The notes: generated by a model not told the origin, from the sequence alone. 64,000 nucleotides of DNA from Tamarix chinensis (GCA_030549775.1 CM060174.1:28586117-28650116), one strand, 5' to 3'. Shown: positions 32,480-44,455, numbered from the stretch's first letter. Translations and numbers: made by a program.

Positions 32480-33420
32480 CTATTCATGATACATTCCTAA
32501 ATGAATCACTCTATATAGTTAAAAATCATCCCTATGTTAACATTGCAAATTATATTGTAAGTAAAATCCTACCTAATGACATTTGTTATCATCAAAGGAA
32601 GATATTCATTCATGACTTGAGATATTATTTTTTGGATAATAATTATCTTTATAAAATGTATTCTGATTAGAAATTAATGAGGTGCATCTATGAACATGAT
32701 TCTCATTCTATTTTATTTCATTGTCACAAATAAGAATATGGTGGTGATTTTGCAACCACCAAAACAAAAATTAAAGTTCCACAAACTTATTTGTATTAGC
32801 TTACATTATTTAATGATGATTATGATTTTTCTAAGGCTTGTGATAGATGCCTAAGGGTTGAAAATATTTCTTTTAAAAAAATTCCCTTAAAAATGTTTTT
32901 AGCTGTTAAATTATTTGATGTGTGGTGTATTTATTTTATTAGACCATTTTCTAAATCTATTCATAATGAATACATCATTATTGTAGTTTATTATGTGTCC
33001 ATTTGGGTGGAGGCTATTGCAACTCCCACTAACGATGCAAAAATTACTCCAAAACTCTTGAATAAGAATATCTTTATGATGTTTGGAAGACTAAGGAATA
33101 TTATAAGTGATAGAGGTTCTCATTTCTATATTAGAGCATTTAATGTTGTCTTAGGTAAATATGGAGTCATGCATATGGTTGTAACATCGTATCATCCCCA
33201 AACTAGCAGAAAGTTAGAAGTTTTAAACCAAGAAATTAAAAGGATGTGGGAAAAAATGGTTAATGCTTCTAGGAAAGATTGGTATTTAAAGTTAGATTAC
33301 ACACATTAGGTATAGGACCACTTTAAAAATGCCATAGGAATGTCTCCCAATAAACTTTATTTTGGAAAGTCTTTCCACCTTCCTATAAAACTTGAGAATA
33401 CAGCATTTTGGGCCACTCAT
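32480..33420 (+). pseudogene. Athila-like pol: integrase, first catalytic Asp replaced
   Basis: Upstream zinc-binding remnants include CHK and ACDRCLR (about 32,836-32,857). The open frame 32,893-33,309 covers the core: LFDVWCIYFIRPF, where the usual GIDFMGPF first Asp has become Tyr; ISDRGSHF (about 33,102), keeping the second Asp; and a motif ending KLEVLNQEIKRMW, keeping the Glu. DHFKNAIGMSPNKLYFGKS with LPIKLE (33,316-33,395) is the C-terminal part, in a shifted frame. The later Athila regions were not found. Confidence 0.8.
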
Positions 33421-34304
33421 TTTCGTAATTGGATATACACCCCATAGTAAAATAGCCTTCTAGCTCAATTTTTTTGTTTGTATGATTTGTACACCCCTTA
33501 GTTAACCTTTTTGAGTCTTTTACATTAAAATTTATTTCTTCGTCACCCAAATTTTTCCTAACCAAACAAAAACATATCTCTACCCTTATTCTAAAAACTA
33601 GTAGAAATTTTTGTGAGACTTATACATGTTATTTAAGTTTTTAAGTGAAGAAAGTGTTAAAGAGCATCTAAAAGAATAAGTGTGGAAGATTTATAAAATA
33701 AAAATAAAAAATATGGGATATTAAAAACAAATTTTTCCTCTCTACTTTCTTTTATTTTTAAAAAAAGTGGTAAAAATGATTAGGAGACTCAACATGAAGA
33801 TATTTAGCCTATGTGTTGTTATGTTATGTAATATGAAGATATCTTGATATGCTTTAATATGTAAGAAGTCTCTACATGAGCATGATTCCACTAGGTTTTA
33901 GGATATTTTGTTGAATCCTTTTTTCTATTTTCTTCATTAAACCCTTAAACCTATCCACATTACAACCCTTATGGAGTATTATTTGATTTTTGAGATAGGA
34001 GACCATGATTAGTTAGAGATTAGTCACACGAGTAAAACATATGGTTCAGTCCATTTGGTAGATATTTGATATCCTTCATTAGTTTTTATCCATAATAATT
34101 TTCTCCATAATAATATCTACAATGGTTTTAAAATAAAACTACCTTGTATACTTCTTGCTTAAAATGCTAAAAAGATCCCTCTATGTTTTTTTCTTAATTT
34201 ACAATGGAATACATGGCAACTAAGTTTTAAACTATCTTATATTAACTCCTATATATTCTAATTTTTTTACTAGTGTAAACATGAAAGGTATAAAACCTAT
34301 ATGT
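33421..34304. other. Non-coding stretch downstream of the Athila-like pol
   Basis: About 880 bp, A+T-rich, with T-runs and A-runs and no recognisable protein. It may be 3' untranslated sequence of the Athila-like element. No LTR for that element was found. Confidence 0.4.
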
Positions 34305-36480
34305 AACATAATTATACGAGACACATAAAACACAACTATAATATGATCAGGACATCACCCAAGGAAAAAGGTCATTATCCCCCTAAAAACATTAATTTCA
34401 CATGTGACGTATAACTTATCCCATAAGACTCATTTCATTATCAAATTTAGTACATCATACTAAAATAATATTATTAATAACAAATTAAAAAATTAAAGTC
34501 TAATTATAACATCTCACACATACTATAATGAGCCTACCTATAGGGTTATTATCTACGACTTAAGATATTTTTTATTTTACTATACTTATGTTATTCATAA
34601 TTACCGTGAATATTTTGTGTACAATAGTTAGCATATTTGAAGTCGATTCCCTTATTTTAACCACCAGAATTGCATATTTAAACCATATTAACAAAAATTT
34701 CCTTATCTTACTAAAAGCCTCAAAATCTCATTTTATTTAATAATTTTTTATTAAAAGGCTAAAATATGATAATTAAAATATTTTAATATGCAAATAAATT
34801 ACCAATCACAACAAATGATAATTTTTCCCTTACACATGATTTAGCACATAAAACTCTAACGTGTGTTTCTAAAACATCAATTTACATAATTTCATGTTTA
34901 ATATTAAATAATAATTATTAGGTATATGTTGCATGTAAAAGATCAAAATACCCTTAGGGAATACAACAATAATAACCATGTCAACAATATGCCTAAGAAT
35001 GCTCAATCTATCAAATTACATGTATATATCATACATAATTTATTCCCGACATTAAACCTAATGTATCATGATTTCATTCACATATGAATTTACTCAAATT
35101 AGCATGATATATTTGACCAAACTCCATATTAGCATTATATGGCAAACAATTATAACATAACAAACATATTAATACAATATATACATCAAAAAAATAATAT
35201 ACCATCATGCAATAATTAATATTTTGTAAATCACATGGATTACCTAATTTCTATAAAAAAAAGTATAAAATATAAGCAATCTACCAAAATTATTTATGCT
35301 CCACTAATCAATATATTTTACCAATAATAATCATATTAATATCTAACCCATAAAATAACAAAATATTAAAAATAATTACACTAGTACTTTAGGATTTAGC
35401 TAGGGACCGAATGTAAGAAAAACTCACACACGTAGAATAAATGGCAAGGTTACTAATGAAAATGGAAGGTTGATGGTGGGTGGGTGGTTGATGAGAAGGG
35501 ACATCTATGGTTGTTGGAATTGGGTAATGTGTAGAATAGGGTAATGAAAAAGGTAGCTTGGTTGTGACCAAATAAGGAGGCAAGGCTAGAAGGGAGGAGT
35601 TGGGTGGAGGTTGATGACACTACATGGAAGGAGTTATGTGAAATTGTGATACTACATAAGAGGAGCATCATGAAACTGCGATAGACAGAGGGAAGAAATT
35701 TCATGGAGGGGAAACACAAGTTAGGTTAGAGTAGCATGAATAGAGGGGAGAAATGGAAGGTTGGGCAGTTATGATGGGCATTTGTTGGCAAGGAAAAAGA
35801 AACTAGGGGAGAAGTTTGTGGTGGATGTTCTAGTTATTGGGGTACACAATATAATACCCCAAAATTTACTACTGATTTTTTTTTTGGTAGAAATAACAAC
35901 ATAATTGGGTAATACTAGCATACTAGACATAAGTTTAGCTTAACATACTATCTTTTTATTGAATACAAAGCAAATCAGTTAAAGCTTAAAACATGATAAA
36001 ATATAGAATGATATTGATTCATAAAATTAAATAAGATTTTGGAGGTTATCTTCAAGTATGGTATCCAAAAATATAAAAAAGATACACTATAATGAAGAGT
36101 CCAAAAAGTATCTAGGCCAAAGGTAAGATCTAGATAACATGACTCTAAGCCCCAAGTGCCAAAGATAAAAATGTCACTCCTCCCCAACAAAACTATCATA
36201 AGTAACATAGTCATCTAATGGGTTCTCATTAGCCTACACATAATCATTAGGGTTTTTTACTCATGGGAAAGAGAAGCAGCCATGAAAAGGATGATTAGTA
36301 TGTTATGTACTGAATATGGTAATTATGAAGTCATAAGAAGGTTACACAATTCCATAATGCATATGAAGTAAAATAAACATGCATATATACTAAAATTCAA
36401 ATGATGTAAGATAAGAAATTATTCCAATTCTCATTATTATATATAATCAAAATCCATATTCTTATTTAAGTTGAGTTGAG

Positions 36481-36710
36481 GGACCCCACTATTCATAACT
36501 AGTGGAACGACATAAAAAATATACAACTATAGAGCAAAACATTTCTAACCACTATTCTCATCCAATAGAACAAACAAGTAGAACCTTGGAGAAAAAAATC
36601 TCCTACCACTAATCTCTTCTGGTGGAGCGTAAAAGTATAATGACATAGTGAAACACTCATAGCCACTATTCCAGTTTAGTGGAATAGACAAGTATAACCG
36701 GTCCTAACTC
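36481..36710. repeat. Four-copy tandem repeat, ~56-64 bp
   Basis: Units are anchored on CCACTATTCT-like words at about 36,485, 36,549, 36,605 and 36,662, each followed by TAGTGGAA or a variant and by AAGTA(T)AA. Imperfect copies inside block beta. Confidence 0.6.
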
Positions 36711-37493
36711 GTGTGATCTTTTACTTTAACTAATTTATATTTTATTCATTAGTATTTATCTCAAGATCATCATGGAGACAAAAATGTAGATATTCATGGG
36801 AAATAATCCAAATTAACATAATTATTGAAAACGCATAAAACACAACCACATGAATATCGAAATATCCCTCAAGGGAAAAAGTCATACCTCCCTTAAGGAA
36901 ACTCTAGTTTCACAAGATAAGCATAACTTCTCCCATAATACTCATCAAACCATCAAATTTCGTACTCCTTCCTAAAAAAATTTTAGTTACAACATATCTA
37001 AACACCATGGTCAAAATCTAATTTCTTACACATACGATAATAGCCTACCTCTAGGGTTACTATTCATAAATCTCTTCAAAACCCTAATTTCACAAATTAG
37101 GAATACCTTTTATAATAAGACTCATATGACCACCAAATTTAAGATACATTCCTAAAATCTCAATATAAAAAACATATATAAAAATCAGGGTCTAACTCTA
37201 ACATTTTACATAATTGATAATGACCTTGCCTCTAGGATTAGCATTCTTAATTTGAGCCATTTTCTCATTTTATTAGACTTAGGTCATTTTTAATTACTCT
37301 AAATATTACACATAATATATTTATAATAATATGAAAAAATTGAAATATTAAAATACCAAATATTCCATACTTAACAAATATTGACCAACTTACCCTTAAG
37401 ATAGTAAAAATGCTCATATTTTCTTAAAAACTCTAAGAGTCTTGATATAAATTATTTTCAACCTTGAACATATATCTTCATGGAAATAATTAT

Positions 37494-37494
<1 letters not shown>

Positions 37495-37549
<55 letters not shown>
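37495..37549. repeat. (TA)n microsatellite
   Basis: Uninterrupted TA repeat of about 50 bp. It generates a spurious Tyr-Ile open frame on the minus strand. Confidence 0.95.
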
Positions 37550-39779
37550 GATTTTAATATCATAACCCAATTTACATAACCATTCATGCCATTCTTCCTC
37601 ATTTACAAAACCAAAAATAACCAACAATATACACAATTGCATGCTTACACTTTTTTCTTACTTTTCCATATAACAATACCAAACTTGAGATTTCCCACAA
37701 AACATAAGATTCATCATACAATACCACTAGAATATCACCTAAAAGCTAGATCTATAATAAGATTATATATTAAGACATTAATTAAAGAAAAGCTAAGGGT
37801 GGTGCATAGGGCATGCATGGTTGTGCATAGGGATGTGCATGACACTATGAAAAGGTTTAGACAATTGTTCCAAGGAGGATGCATGACAGTGTGCTCAATA
37901 AAACCAAAAATAGGGTATATAGGATGGGAGAAAAATGATGGTTTGGTAGAAATAATTGGGCAGTAGTATGAATGAGATTGATTAGGATTTATTTGTTTTC
38001 AGTTGATGAGTGAAATGGGGGTTCTTGACTACTGGTGGTGATGGTGGTGGATGATGAAGCCAAAAAAAAGTAGGGATTAGGGAGAAGAAAGAAAATATGT
38101 AGGTTGGATTAGAAAGTTTTAACAAAAAATGAAAGGGAAAGAGATGAGAAGTGGTTGTATATATATATAGATGAATCAGGTGAGGTGTGACATGGTAATG
38201 GAAAATGTATAGGGGTTTGACATGGATTGATGTGTGTTTATTTTTCCTCAATAAAATCATATAGATTGAGTGTGTCTATAGTGTACGATGGGTGAGGTAT
38301 AGCAAGGAGGTGCGGGTGTAGGCAGTGTTGGGATGGGAAGGGGAAAAGGGCGGAGCCATATGGGAGTAGTTTACATGGCTCAAAGAAAAAGGAGGAGAAA
38401 GGAGATCGAGACAATGAGGAGGAAAAAAGGAAAAAATAAAATAAAAAATAAAAAGGATAAGAAAAAAGAATTTGTGGTTAAAAATATAATTAGGTATAAA
38501 TGTTAGATTAGAGAATTAGGGTAAAATTTATTTATCAATCATGTAGGGTTAGAGTTAGGTTAAAATGTTAATGACCTAGAATTAGGTATACATTTAGATT
38601 TAGGATTAATATATTATGGTCAGATAAAAATATCAATTTCATGATATTAGAATTAGGTTAAGATATTAATTACTTAGGATAAGGATTAGATCAAAATTTA
38701 GGGTATTACACTAGAGTTACTTGAAGAAGAGAGGCCAGGGTGATGGTTTCTAGCACTAGAGAGAAGATTTTGTGGGCAACGCTAAAGGTTAGGTGTTGTA
38801 GGAATTGTTAATGTAGCATGGGCAAAGGCTGTGATGGAATTTGATGTAGGAGGTTAAGGTTGCGAGATGGGAAAAGGTATAGGTGGAGTTGGTAGCTGCT
38901 TATGGTTTTGTTGACACATGAATGAAAACTAGATCAAGGAAATGGTATGAAATGATAGAGAAGGTAGGAGCAAGGGAAGGATGATGTGTCAATGGTGAAT
39001 GGTGAATGGTGAAAGGTGGTGGAGACATGCGAGGGGTATAGTTGAGGATTAGAGAGACTAAAAAAATTGTATTTGGGTGATGACTATGTGTGATGAAGAA
39101 GATACAGCTGGGAGCATAAACGAGCATTTTTTTTATTTGGAGAATGGTGACGATTTATGCTAATAATGGTACTGCATGGAAAAATGAAGATGGTGGAGGC
39201 TAAGAATGGTGGAGCTTGTAGAATAAGGTGAAGAAATAATGAAAGATAGTGAAGCAAGATAGATAAGGAAGAATCAGAATAGAAAGAAAGGAAGTAGGTG
39301 ATCTCTAGGATAAACTGAATGAAAAATGGAGAGGGAGTAAGAGTTATATGCAATCAGTTAAGTTGGTGTGATGGTTCGATAGAGATGAGTGTAGGTGTTA
39401 GTGTGCAATAAAAATGCAAAAAGGCAAGTGGAGTATTTTGTGTAGGGAAATATGGCACGACAAAGGGGATATGATATTAGTAAATTAGGACTATTTTATT
39501 CTTATTGAAATTTTTTTTGTTGGGTTAGGGACCTAATTAGAAAAATTGACTCACAAAAAATTAGCTGGTTATGGATGTAGTTTAAGAAAAAGGAAAATGG
39601 TAAAAATAATGATAAAAATATTTAAGAATTTGTTTGGGTTACGGATCAAGGGTTAATAGAAATAATTATGGCAATGTTTTAGAGTTTGGTTTTAAATAAA
39701 TGGCTAAACACATGAAAATAAGGGTTAAAAAAAATTATGATGTTACATTTTAAGGTATTTATCATAGGCTTTGGAATAA

Positions 39780-40780
39780 AAGGAATATTTTACTAGCTTA
39801 CTTTATGCATAAGCACTACACACACCTTCCTTTTTAAATTTTAATGCTAGCAATCTATCAACTAACTCCCTATACTTTAGCATTTCTAACTAAGAGAAAC
39901 TAATATGGCCAAGTCTTATATGAGACAAGAATGAATCATTCTCTATGGCACTCATGGAAGTAAAGATATCCTTTTTAATTCCAATCAATTCCACTTTGCA
40001 TACATTGATATTCCTTTAACCTTTAAAATTTTTTTCTTAAACTTAATCTCAAAATCAAACATTCTTTATATAGAAACTCAACTTAGTTCCCTTTACCACA
40101 TAGTTATGTAATAGTTAGTAAATTATATATTAACCCTTCAACTAAATATACATTTTCTACGAAGCATGACATTGAATAAAAAACCTTAGTAATACCAATT
40201 ATTTTACCTCTTTTGTGGTCATCAAATGTCATACTTTCCCCATATAAAGGCAATTAAAGAGAGGAACTCTGTTCTTTTCTTTATCATGTGTCTTGAGTAG
40301 GGTTGTACATGAGTTGAGCTAAATAAAATACCCCTAGCCATGATCTTTTTTTTAAAAATAAATGAACCTAAAATAACGGTCAAGATTATCTTTCTTTACT
40401 AAATAAATGATCTAAGCCGAGATTTTCACAAGCTAAGTTGAACAAAACTCACAATCTTAAGCTATAAACGAGCTAAGATGAACTATTTTGGGCTCAAACT
40501 TGACTCATTTAATAAACTAGCTAGAAATAAAGTCTTGAGCTCTACTCATTTAACAAAATAAATTAAAATGAGCAAAAAAGTGAGGAGCCAACTCGGCTCA
40601 TTTACCACCCTAATCTTGAGCAACTAATATCTAGAAACCATAGGTTACCTTCTCTCACCAAGCCCAAGAAACAAATTAGTTTTGATTTTAGGAACCCAAA
40701 CTAGTTTAGATCCTAAAGGGTTAGTAACAATGCATGACAAGTCTTTCCTAATCCACATGGCTTACATGTATGGATATCTT
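39780..40780 (-). pseudogene. Ty1/copia pol fragment (protease and pre-integrase), split by a MITE
   Basis: On the minus strand, at about 40,730-40,621: NPLGSKLVWVPKIKT and then WFLDISC, the copia protease start (LDSGCSRHM expected; Gly is Ser here). A MITE follows (40,298-40,612). The frame resumes at 40,297 with SRHM, then FLSLIAF, TFDDHKRGKIIGI (about 40,235-40,195) and ENVYLVEGLIYNLLTI (about 40,150-40,105). The pre-integrase domain ends with HIRLGHIS and KEGVCSAYA (39,935-39,800), where the second zinc-binding position is damaged. Nothing of integrase core, RT or RNase H follows. A truncated copia copy. Confidence 0.75.
40298..40612. mobile_element. hAT-like MITE, 315 bp, inside the copia fragment
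   Basis: The terminal inverted repeats are TAGGGTTGTACATGAGTTGA at the left and, read inward from the right end, TAGGGTGGTAAATGAGCCGA. Flanks are GTCTTGAG (40,290-40,297) and ATCTTGAG (40,613-40,620), an 8-bp duplication with one mismatch, as made by hAT transposases. The interior is rich in GAGCTAAGTTGA-type words and has no ORF. Removal restores the copia protease motif exactly. Confidence 0.8.
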
Positions 40781-41128
40781 ATATTCATAACCCATATCTT
40801 CTTCAAGCAATAAATTCTAGTATGACTAGAATTACCTCAATGAGTTAAGATCTTGTACTCATTCAAGTAATCATATTTTTTTTCCTAATTTTTTTATTCT
40901 TTTTTTTTTAGCATGTATGATATAAAGATAATATAATGAAGGGATGATATGCATGCTTAATGATAACTAATTTGTGTGCATGGTAATATGTCAAATATTT
41001 TTCGTCTACATGTTTCTGATTTTATTAGAATTTCCATTCTTATCATTATTATTCAAATCCCAAGGTAAATGCCTCATGATAGCTTATAAATAGAATTTAG
41101 GGTTACAATAATTCAAATGGACGCATAT
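40781..41128. other. Short gene-free stretch
   Basis: About 350 bp, T-runs and A+T-rich sequence. The left part may still be diverged copia gag. No domain seen. Confidence 0.4.
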
Positions 41129-41381
41129 TGTAATACCCTAAATTGAGCGAAGTGTTATAAGGATTGATTTGGCTACTTATATCAACATGGTATACCATCC
41201 TTTTGGTGATTTCATCCTAAGAACTCCATAGTTAAGCGTGCAGTTCACAGAGCAATTTTAGGATGGGTGACCCTCCTCGGAAGTTCCAAGAAATTTTCTG
41301 AAAATTTCTCAAGAAGTACGTGAGTGAGGACAAAACACGCTCAAAGGACTTGTGTTGATTTATGGGGACAGCTGATCATTG
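41129..41381 (+). mobile_element. Cassandra-like LTR with 5S rRNA-derived segment (truncated)
   Basis: Starts TGTAATACCCTAAATTGAGC and matches the minus-strand copy at 46,561-46,859 through GTGTTATAAGGATTGAT, ACATGGTATACCATC, the 5S-like segment and GTGAGTGAGGACAAA. It diverges after GACAGCTGATCATT, before the TGTTACA end seen in the other copy. Cassandra elements are known terminal-repeat retrotransposons in miniature whose LTRs carry 5S RNA sequence with its internal promoter. CATAT occurs on both sides (41,124 and 41,382) but may be chance. Confidence 0.75.
41218..41289 (+). promoter_or_regulatory. 5S rRNA-like internal promoter region in the Cassandra-like LTR
   Basis: GAACTCCATAGTTAAGCGTG (41,221-41,240) and GGATGGGTGACCCTCCTCGG (41,261-41,280) closely match the plant 5S rRNA A-box and C-box regions; AGTTAAGCGTGC and GGATGGGTGACC are retained exactly. 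The middle is shortened and altered, and 5S ends are not recognisable. This is not a functional 5S gene but could retain Pol III factor binding. Confidence 0.75.
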
Positions 41382-42289
41382 CATATGATTAGGGTGAGTT
41401 TATGATAAATTATATTTGCAATACCTAGGGTTAGAGATACTCTCCTAAATGAACTATGATGATAATATTCCTACTTATATGATGTTACTTTAAATGTGTA
41501 CGTCGATGCTGTATGGAATATGTAGTCCGTGAGAGTTACATCATTAGGAATTTGGTGGATGCAACCCACTAAATGTATGAAAAGTGAAAAATATAGTTAA
41601 TCGCCAAAATGCAAAGATTACCTACATGTTATAATAATATGGAATATTACTTATTTTTCTACTCGTGACAAATCTCTTGTAATAATAATGTATTCTAAAA
41701 ACGTGTTGTGGGTGTAGTATCCCAATTTTATGTGTCATGTTGTCATGACTTTTTTTAATTATAGATAATTTGGTGTAATTGCTCAAACTTCTTAATAAAT
41801 GAAAAGTATGTGGTCACATGATGAAACTATGATAGTACTATTTACCTTAAATTATGTTGCATGGGTTAATATATATTATTATGCTTATACCATGATATGT
41901 TTTCTAAGCATGTTACCTACCATGTTATGGTATGACCTCAATGTGTAGAATCAACCCTTACAATGTTATAAGCAGTTTGTTTTACCAATACTTCACTATA
42001 CAAATACAACCTTATGTAGTAATTATGATGATCTAGCTTTTGTTCTTATGAATAGATGATGATTTCTAAGGGTATAATTATCAACTAGAGTGTGTTGAGG
42101 ATGATGATGTGGGCTAGTAGCCAATCATTGCTTAAGAATAAAGATTGGTACTTTTTTATTCAAGATTTGAGCTAACAATTATATATAGGGTTTTCATGAT
42201 AAATTGGGATATTTTTGGGTTTTTCCACTTGTTTAAACTCTTAGTTTTGATTCCTATATTTTAATCTCTCTCCCTTCTATTGTTTAGTC
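41382..42289. other. Gene-free stretch
   Basis: About 900 bp of A+T-rich sequence. No domain, repeat pair or RNA gene recognised. Confidence 0.5.
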
Positions 42290-42700
42290 AAAGATAAAAA
42301 TCTAATATAAATTATGAACCATATATATATGTACAAGAGCACCAAGCATACTTGGGATATATACAACTAGAAGCAAACTAGGGTACCAAGAGACCTAACC
42401 AAGAAAAAGGGGGGATAGTGTTACCGGCCTTCCATCAAATAGATAGGAACAAAAGGAGAAGGCAAAAGATTACCATTAGAGTCTAGTGGGGTTTGATTTT
42501 TCTTGTTTTTCAAAACCCTATACAAATCTAATTTAATATGCATCACTATTGCATCAACATCAACAGTTATATCTTCAAAATGAGAAAAATTCCTAGTCTT
42601 CCAAACATGGTATATAGTTGTAGCAAGAACTAGCATCCTAGCTTGTTTGTGGTATGGAAGCCTTCTCTTATATTTTCTTATGGGCCTCATGGTGCTTTAT
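42290..42700 (-). pseudogene. 5'-truncated LINE, C-terminal end and 3' UTR
   Basis: The minus-strand frame 42,690-42,421 gives KQARMLVLATTIYHVWKTRN followed by ...MHIKLDLYRVL. This matches the end of plant L1-type LINE ORF2, just after the zinc-finger RVT region ('LAATVYHIWRERN' type). The stop is followed by a ~130-bp 3' UTR (CCCCTTTTTCTTGG and GCTTCTAGTTGTATATAT read on the minus strand). The sequence begins abruptly near 42,700, as expected of 5' truncation during target-primed reverse transcription. Confidence 0.65.
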
Positions 42701-42870
42701 GAGATGGTGAGTAGTATTGTATGTTATAGCATTTCTTATCCACATGTATTAATGACTTGACATCATTATGGTTTATATATGATATGGTTGTGTGGCTAAG
42801 CTATTTATTATAAGTTAGGTGTATTTATTCAGTACTTTGTATAAAAATATTTACTTTTTAGATGGGCAGT

Positions 42871-43617
42871 AATGTTTTATACGCAAATTCTATACCAAAA
42901 CCAAAAACAAAATTATTCTAAGACTATGCATATTAGTAAACTAATTATATATTTTACTGATAATTAGGTAACATAAACTAACAATAATATACTATATAGT
43001 AAAATTATGGCATAAAGAGCACAATAAATTTATTTTTAGTATTATTTCCATTATAAGAATTATTATTATAATTATGATAATAATAAATAAATAAGTTCAC
43101 ACATTTTTGTGCCAAAATTTTCTTTTACCTTTTATTTTTATTATTTGATATTACTTAATTATTAATAAAATATAAAATTAGTGTACTAATATACATATTT
43201 TTAGAAAAATTTAATTCTCGGTTTAGGTTTAGAATATGAGTATATAGCACCAAATTCTAAACCTAAACCAAAAATGAAAACTTTCTAAAATATATGCATA
43301 TCAAGGCACCAATTTATTAGTTTATTAATAATTAAGTAATAAATAATAATAATAATAATAATACAAAATAAGAAAATTATGGCATAAAAAGTGTAAATCT
43401 TTTTTATTATAATAACAATAGTGATGATGCTTATAATATAAATCCTACTAATAATAAATTTGTTGTATTTTTTATGCTATAAATTTCAGTTATTGTGTGT
43501 TATTATTAGTTTATGTTACTTAGTTATCAATAATAAACTAAAATTAGTGCACCAATATATATGTTTTTGAAAAAAATTAGTTTTTGTTTTGGGTTTAGAA
43601 TTTAGATACATAGCATT
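42871..43617. mobile_element. Foldback element, head-to-tail dimer of two ~370-bp inverted-repeat units
   Basis: Unit 1 (42,871 to about 43,249) starts AATGTTTTATACGCAAATTC and ends with its diverged inverse (GGTTTAGGTTTAGAATATGA, then GTATATAGCAC). Unit 2 (about 43,250-43,617) starts CCAAATTCTAAACCTAAACC and ends GGGTTTAGAATTTAGATACA then TAGCATT. In both units the arms continue inward through ACTAATTTTAT, TTATTAATAATTAAGTAA, ATTATGGCATAAA and their inverses almost to the centre, so each unit can fold into a long hairpin. Non-coding. No clear target-site duplication. Confidence 0.75.
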
Positions 43618-44455
43618 GCTAGTTTTATTGTAGGTATTTTAGTCTCTCTTGGAGCTTTTGGTATCAGCCAGATAGTAGAATTTATGGTATTTTGTTACAT
43701 GTCGGAATTTCTAGTTTTTTATTTTAATCGATATGATTTAACTTTATATCCTTGGGTTGATATTCTACAATTTATAAAAAGGTTTATCTTTTATGGTAGT
43801 TTATTTTTCATATTTGTCTTGCATGTGTCAATGAGTCAGCTCATGGTATGGATTCTTTCTCGTACATATGAGAGTAGCTCATGGTATAGAATTACAATTT
43901 CAACTATGTTTAAGGGATGTTGTGGGCTTTATTTTGTTATATCATTTTAATCAGGACACCAACACCAACTAATTATTTTAACAAACTTTTGGTCATCCTT
44001 TAGTGTTCTAAAGTTGGATCGTGTATTTTTTTTTAACTATAACTAAAAAAAAAATTCAGTTGAGTGTCACCACAAATAAATTTATCCTTCATTAATAATG
44101 ACCCTAACTACATATCATATTCATAGATTTTTTTTTAATAAGTAGAAATTTCATTGAAATTAAAATATATGGTTTTGTCTCACTATTACATCATCACATC
44201 ATCACGTTTTTTCACCTCATAGGAAAGATTTGGAATCATAGAAAGAATACTTGTCATAGAAATTAGTCAATAGGGTAATCCCAAGGATACTTGTTATAGA
44301 CGATGTTAAGAACGCTATAATCGCTACAATCTCTCAATTTTCGCTTTGATCTTCTCTCCTATCTATTCTTCACCGGCCAATTCTTTTTTCCACTTCATGA
44401 CCCATATGCCAGATATATATATATGTGTTCTCTCACTTTTTCAATTGTTTATATA

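Larger units (their letters stand above)
35850..38710 (-). repeat. LTR-like block beta (2.9 kb), related to the Tekay-like LTRs
   Basis: Starts TATAATACCCCAAAATTTAC and ends GGGTATTACA, like the long LTRs of copies 1-4. It shares their internal word CTCATGGGAAAGAG followed by CAGTATGTTATGT-like sequence at 36,260-36,310. It also holds a 56-bp tandem array (36,481-36,710), a pair of ~170-200-bp repeats (36,880-37,060 and 37,075-37,230), a (TA)n tract and a G-rich tail (37,800-38,440). No target-site duplication was found. Probably a solo LTR of a sister family. Confidence 0.5.
34305..39747. repeat. LTR-like block alpha, split by block beta
   Basis: The left part (34,305-35,849) and right part (38,711-39,747) flank block beta. 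The left part shares with beta (36,815-37,060) the sequence CATAATTAT, CATAAAACACAAC, then ACTCAT..CATCAAATTT and TAGGGTTA. The right end is TGATGTTACA at 39,738-39,747. Both parts have the G-rich plus strand typical of this block type. No coding domain. LTR assignment is inferred from TGTTACA ends and similarity to beta. Confidence 0.4.

Noticed and set aside
37414..37602. Minus-strand open frame with a poly Tyr-Ile run
   Set aside because: Produced by a (TA)n microsatellite; no protein-like composition outside it.
41218..41289. Functional 5S rRNA gene
   Set aside because: Only the internal control regions match; the 5' and 3' parts and the central loop are altered and the surrounding sequence is a Cassandra-like LTR.
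41124..41386. CATAT direct repeats as the target-site duplication of the Cassandra-like LTR
   Set aside because: The right repeat lies where the LTR is truncated, not at a CA terminus, so a 5-bp A/T word here is likely chance.
43655..43668. TTTTGGTATCAGCC as a primer binding site
   Set aside because: No LTR-like sequence with defined ends precedes it and no gag follows. A 9-base match is expected by chance in 64 kb.
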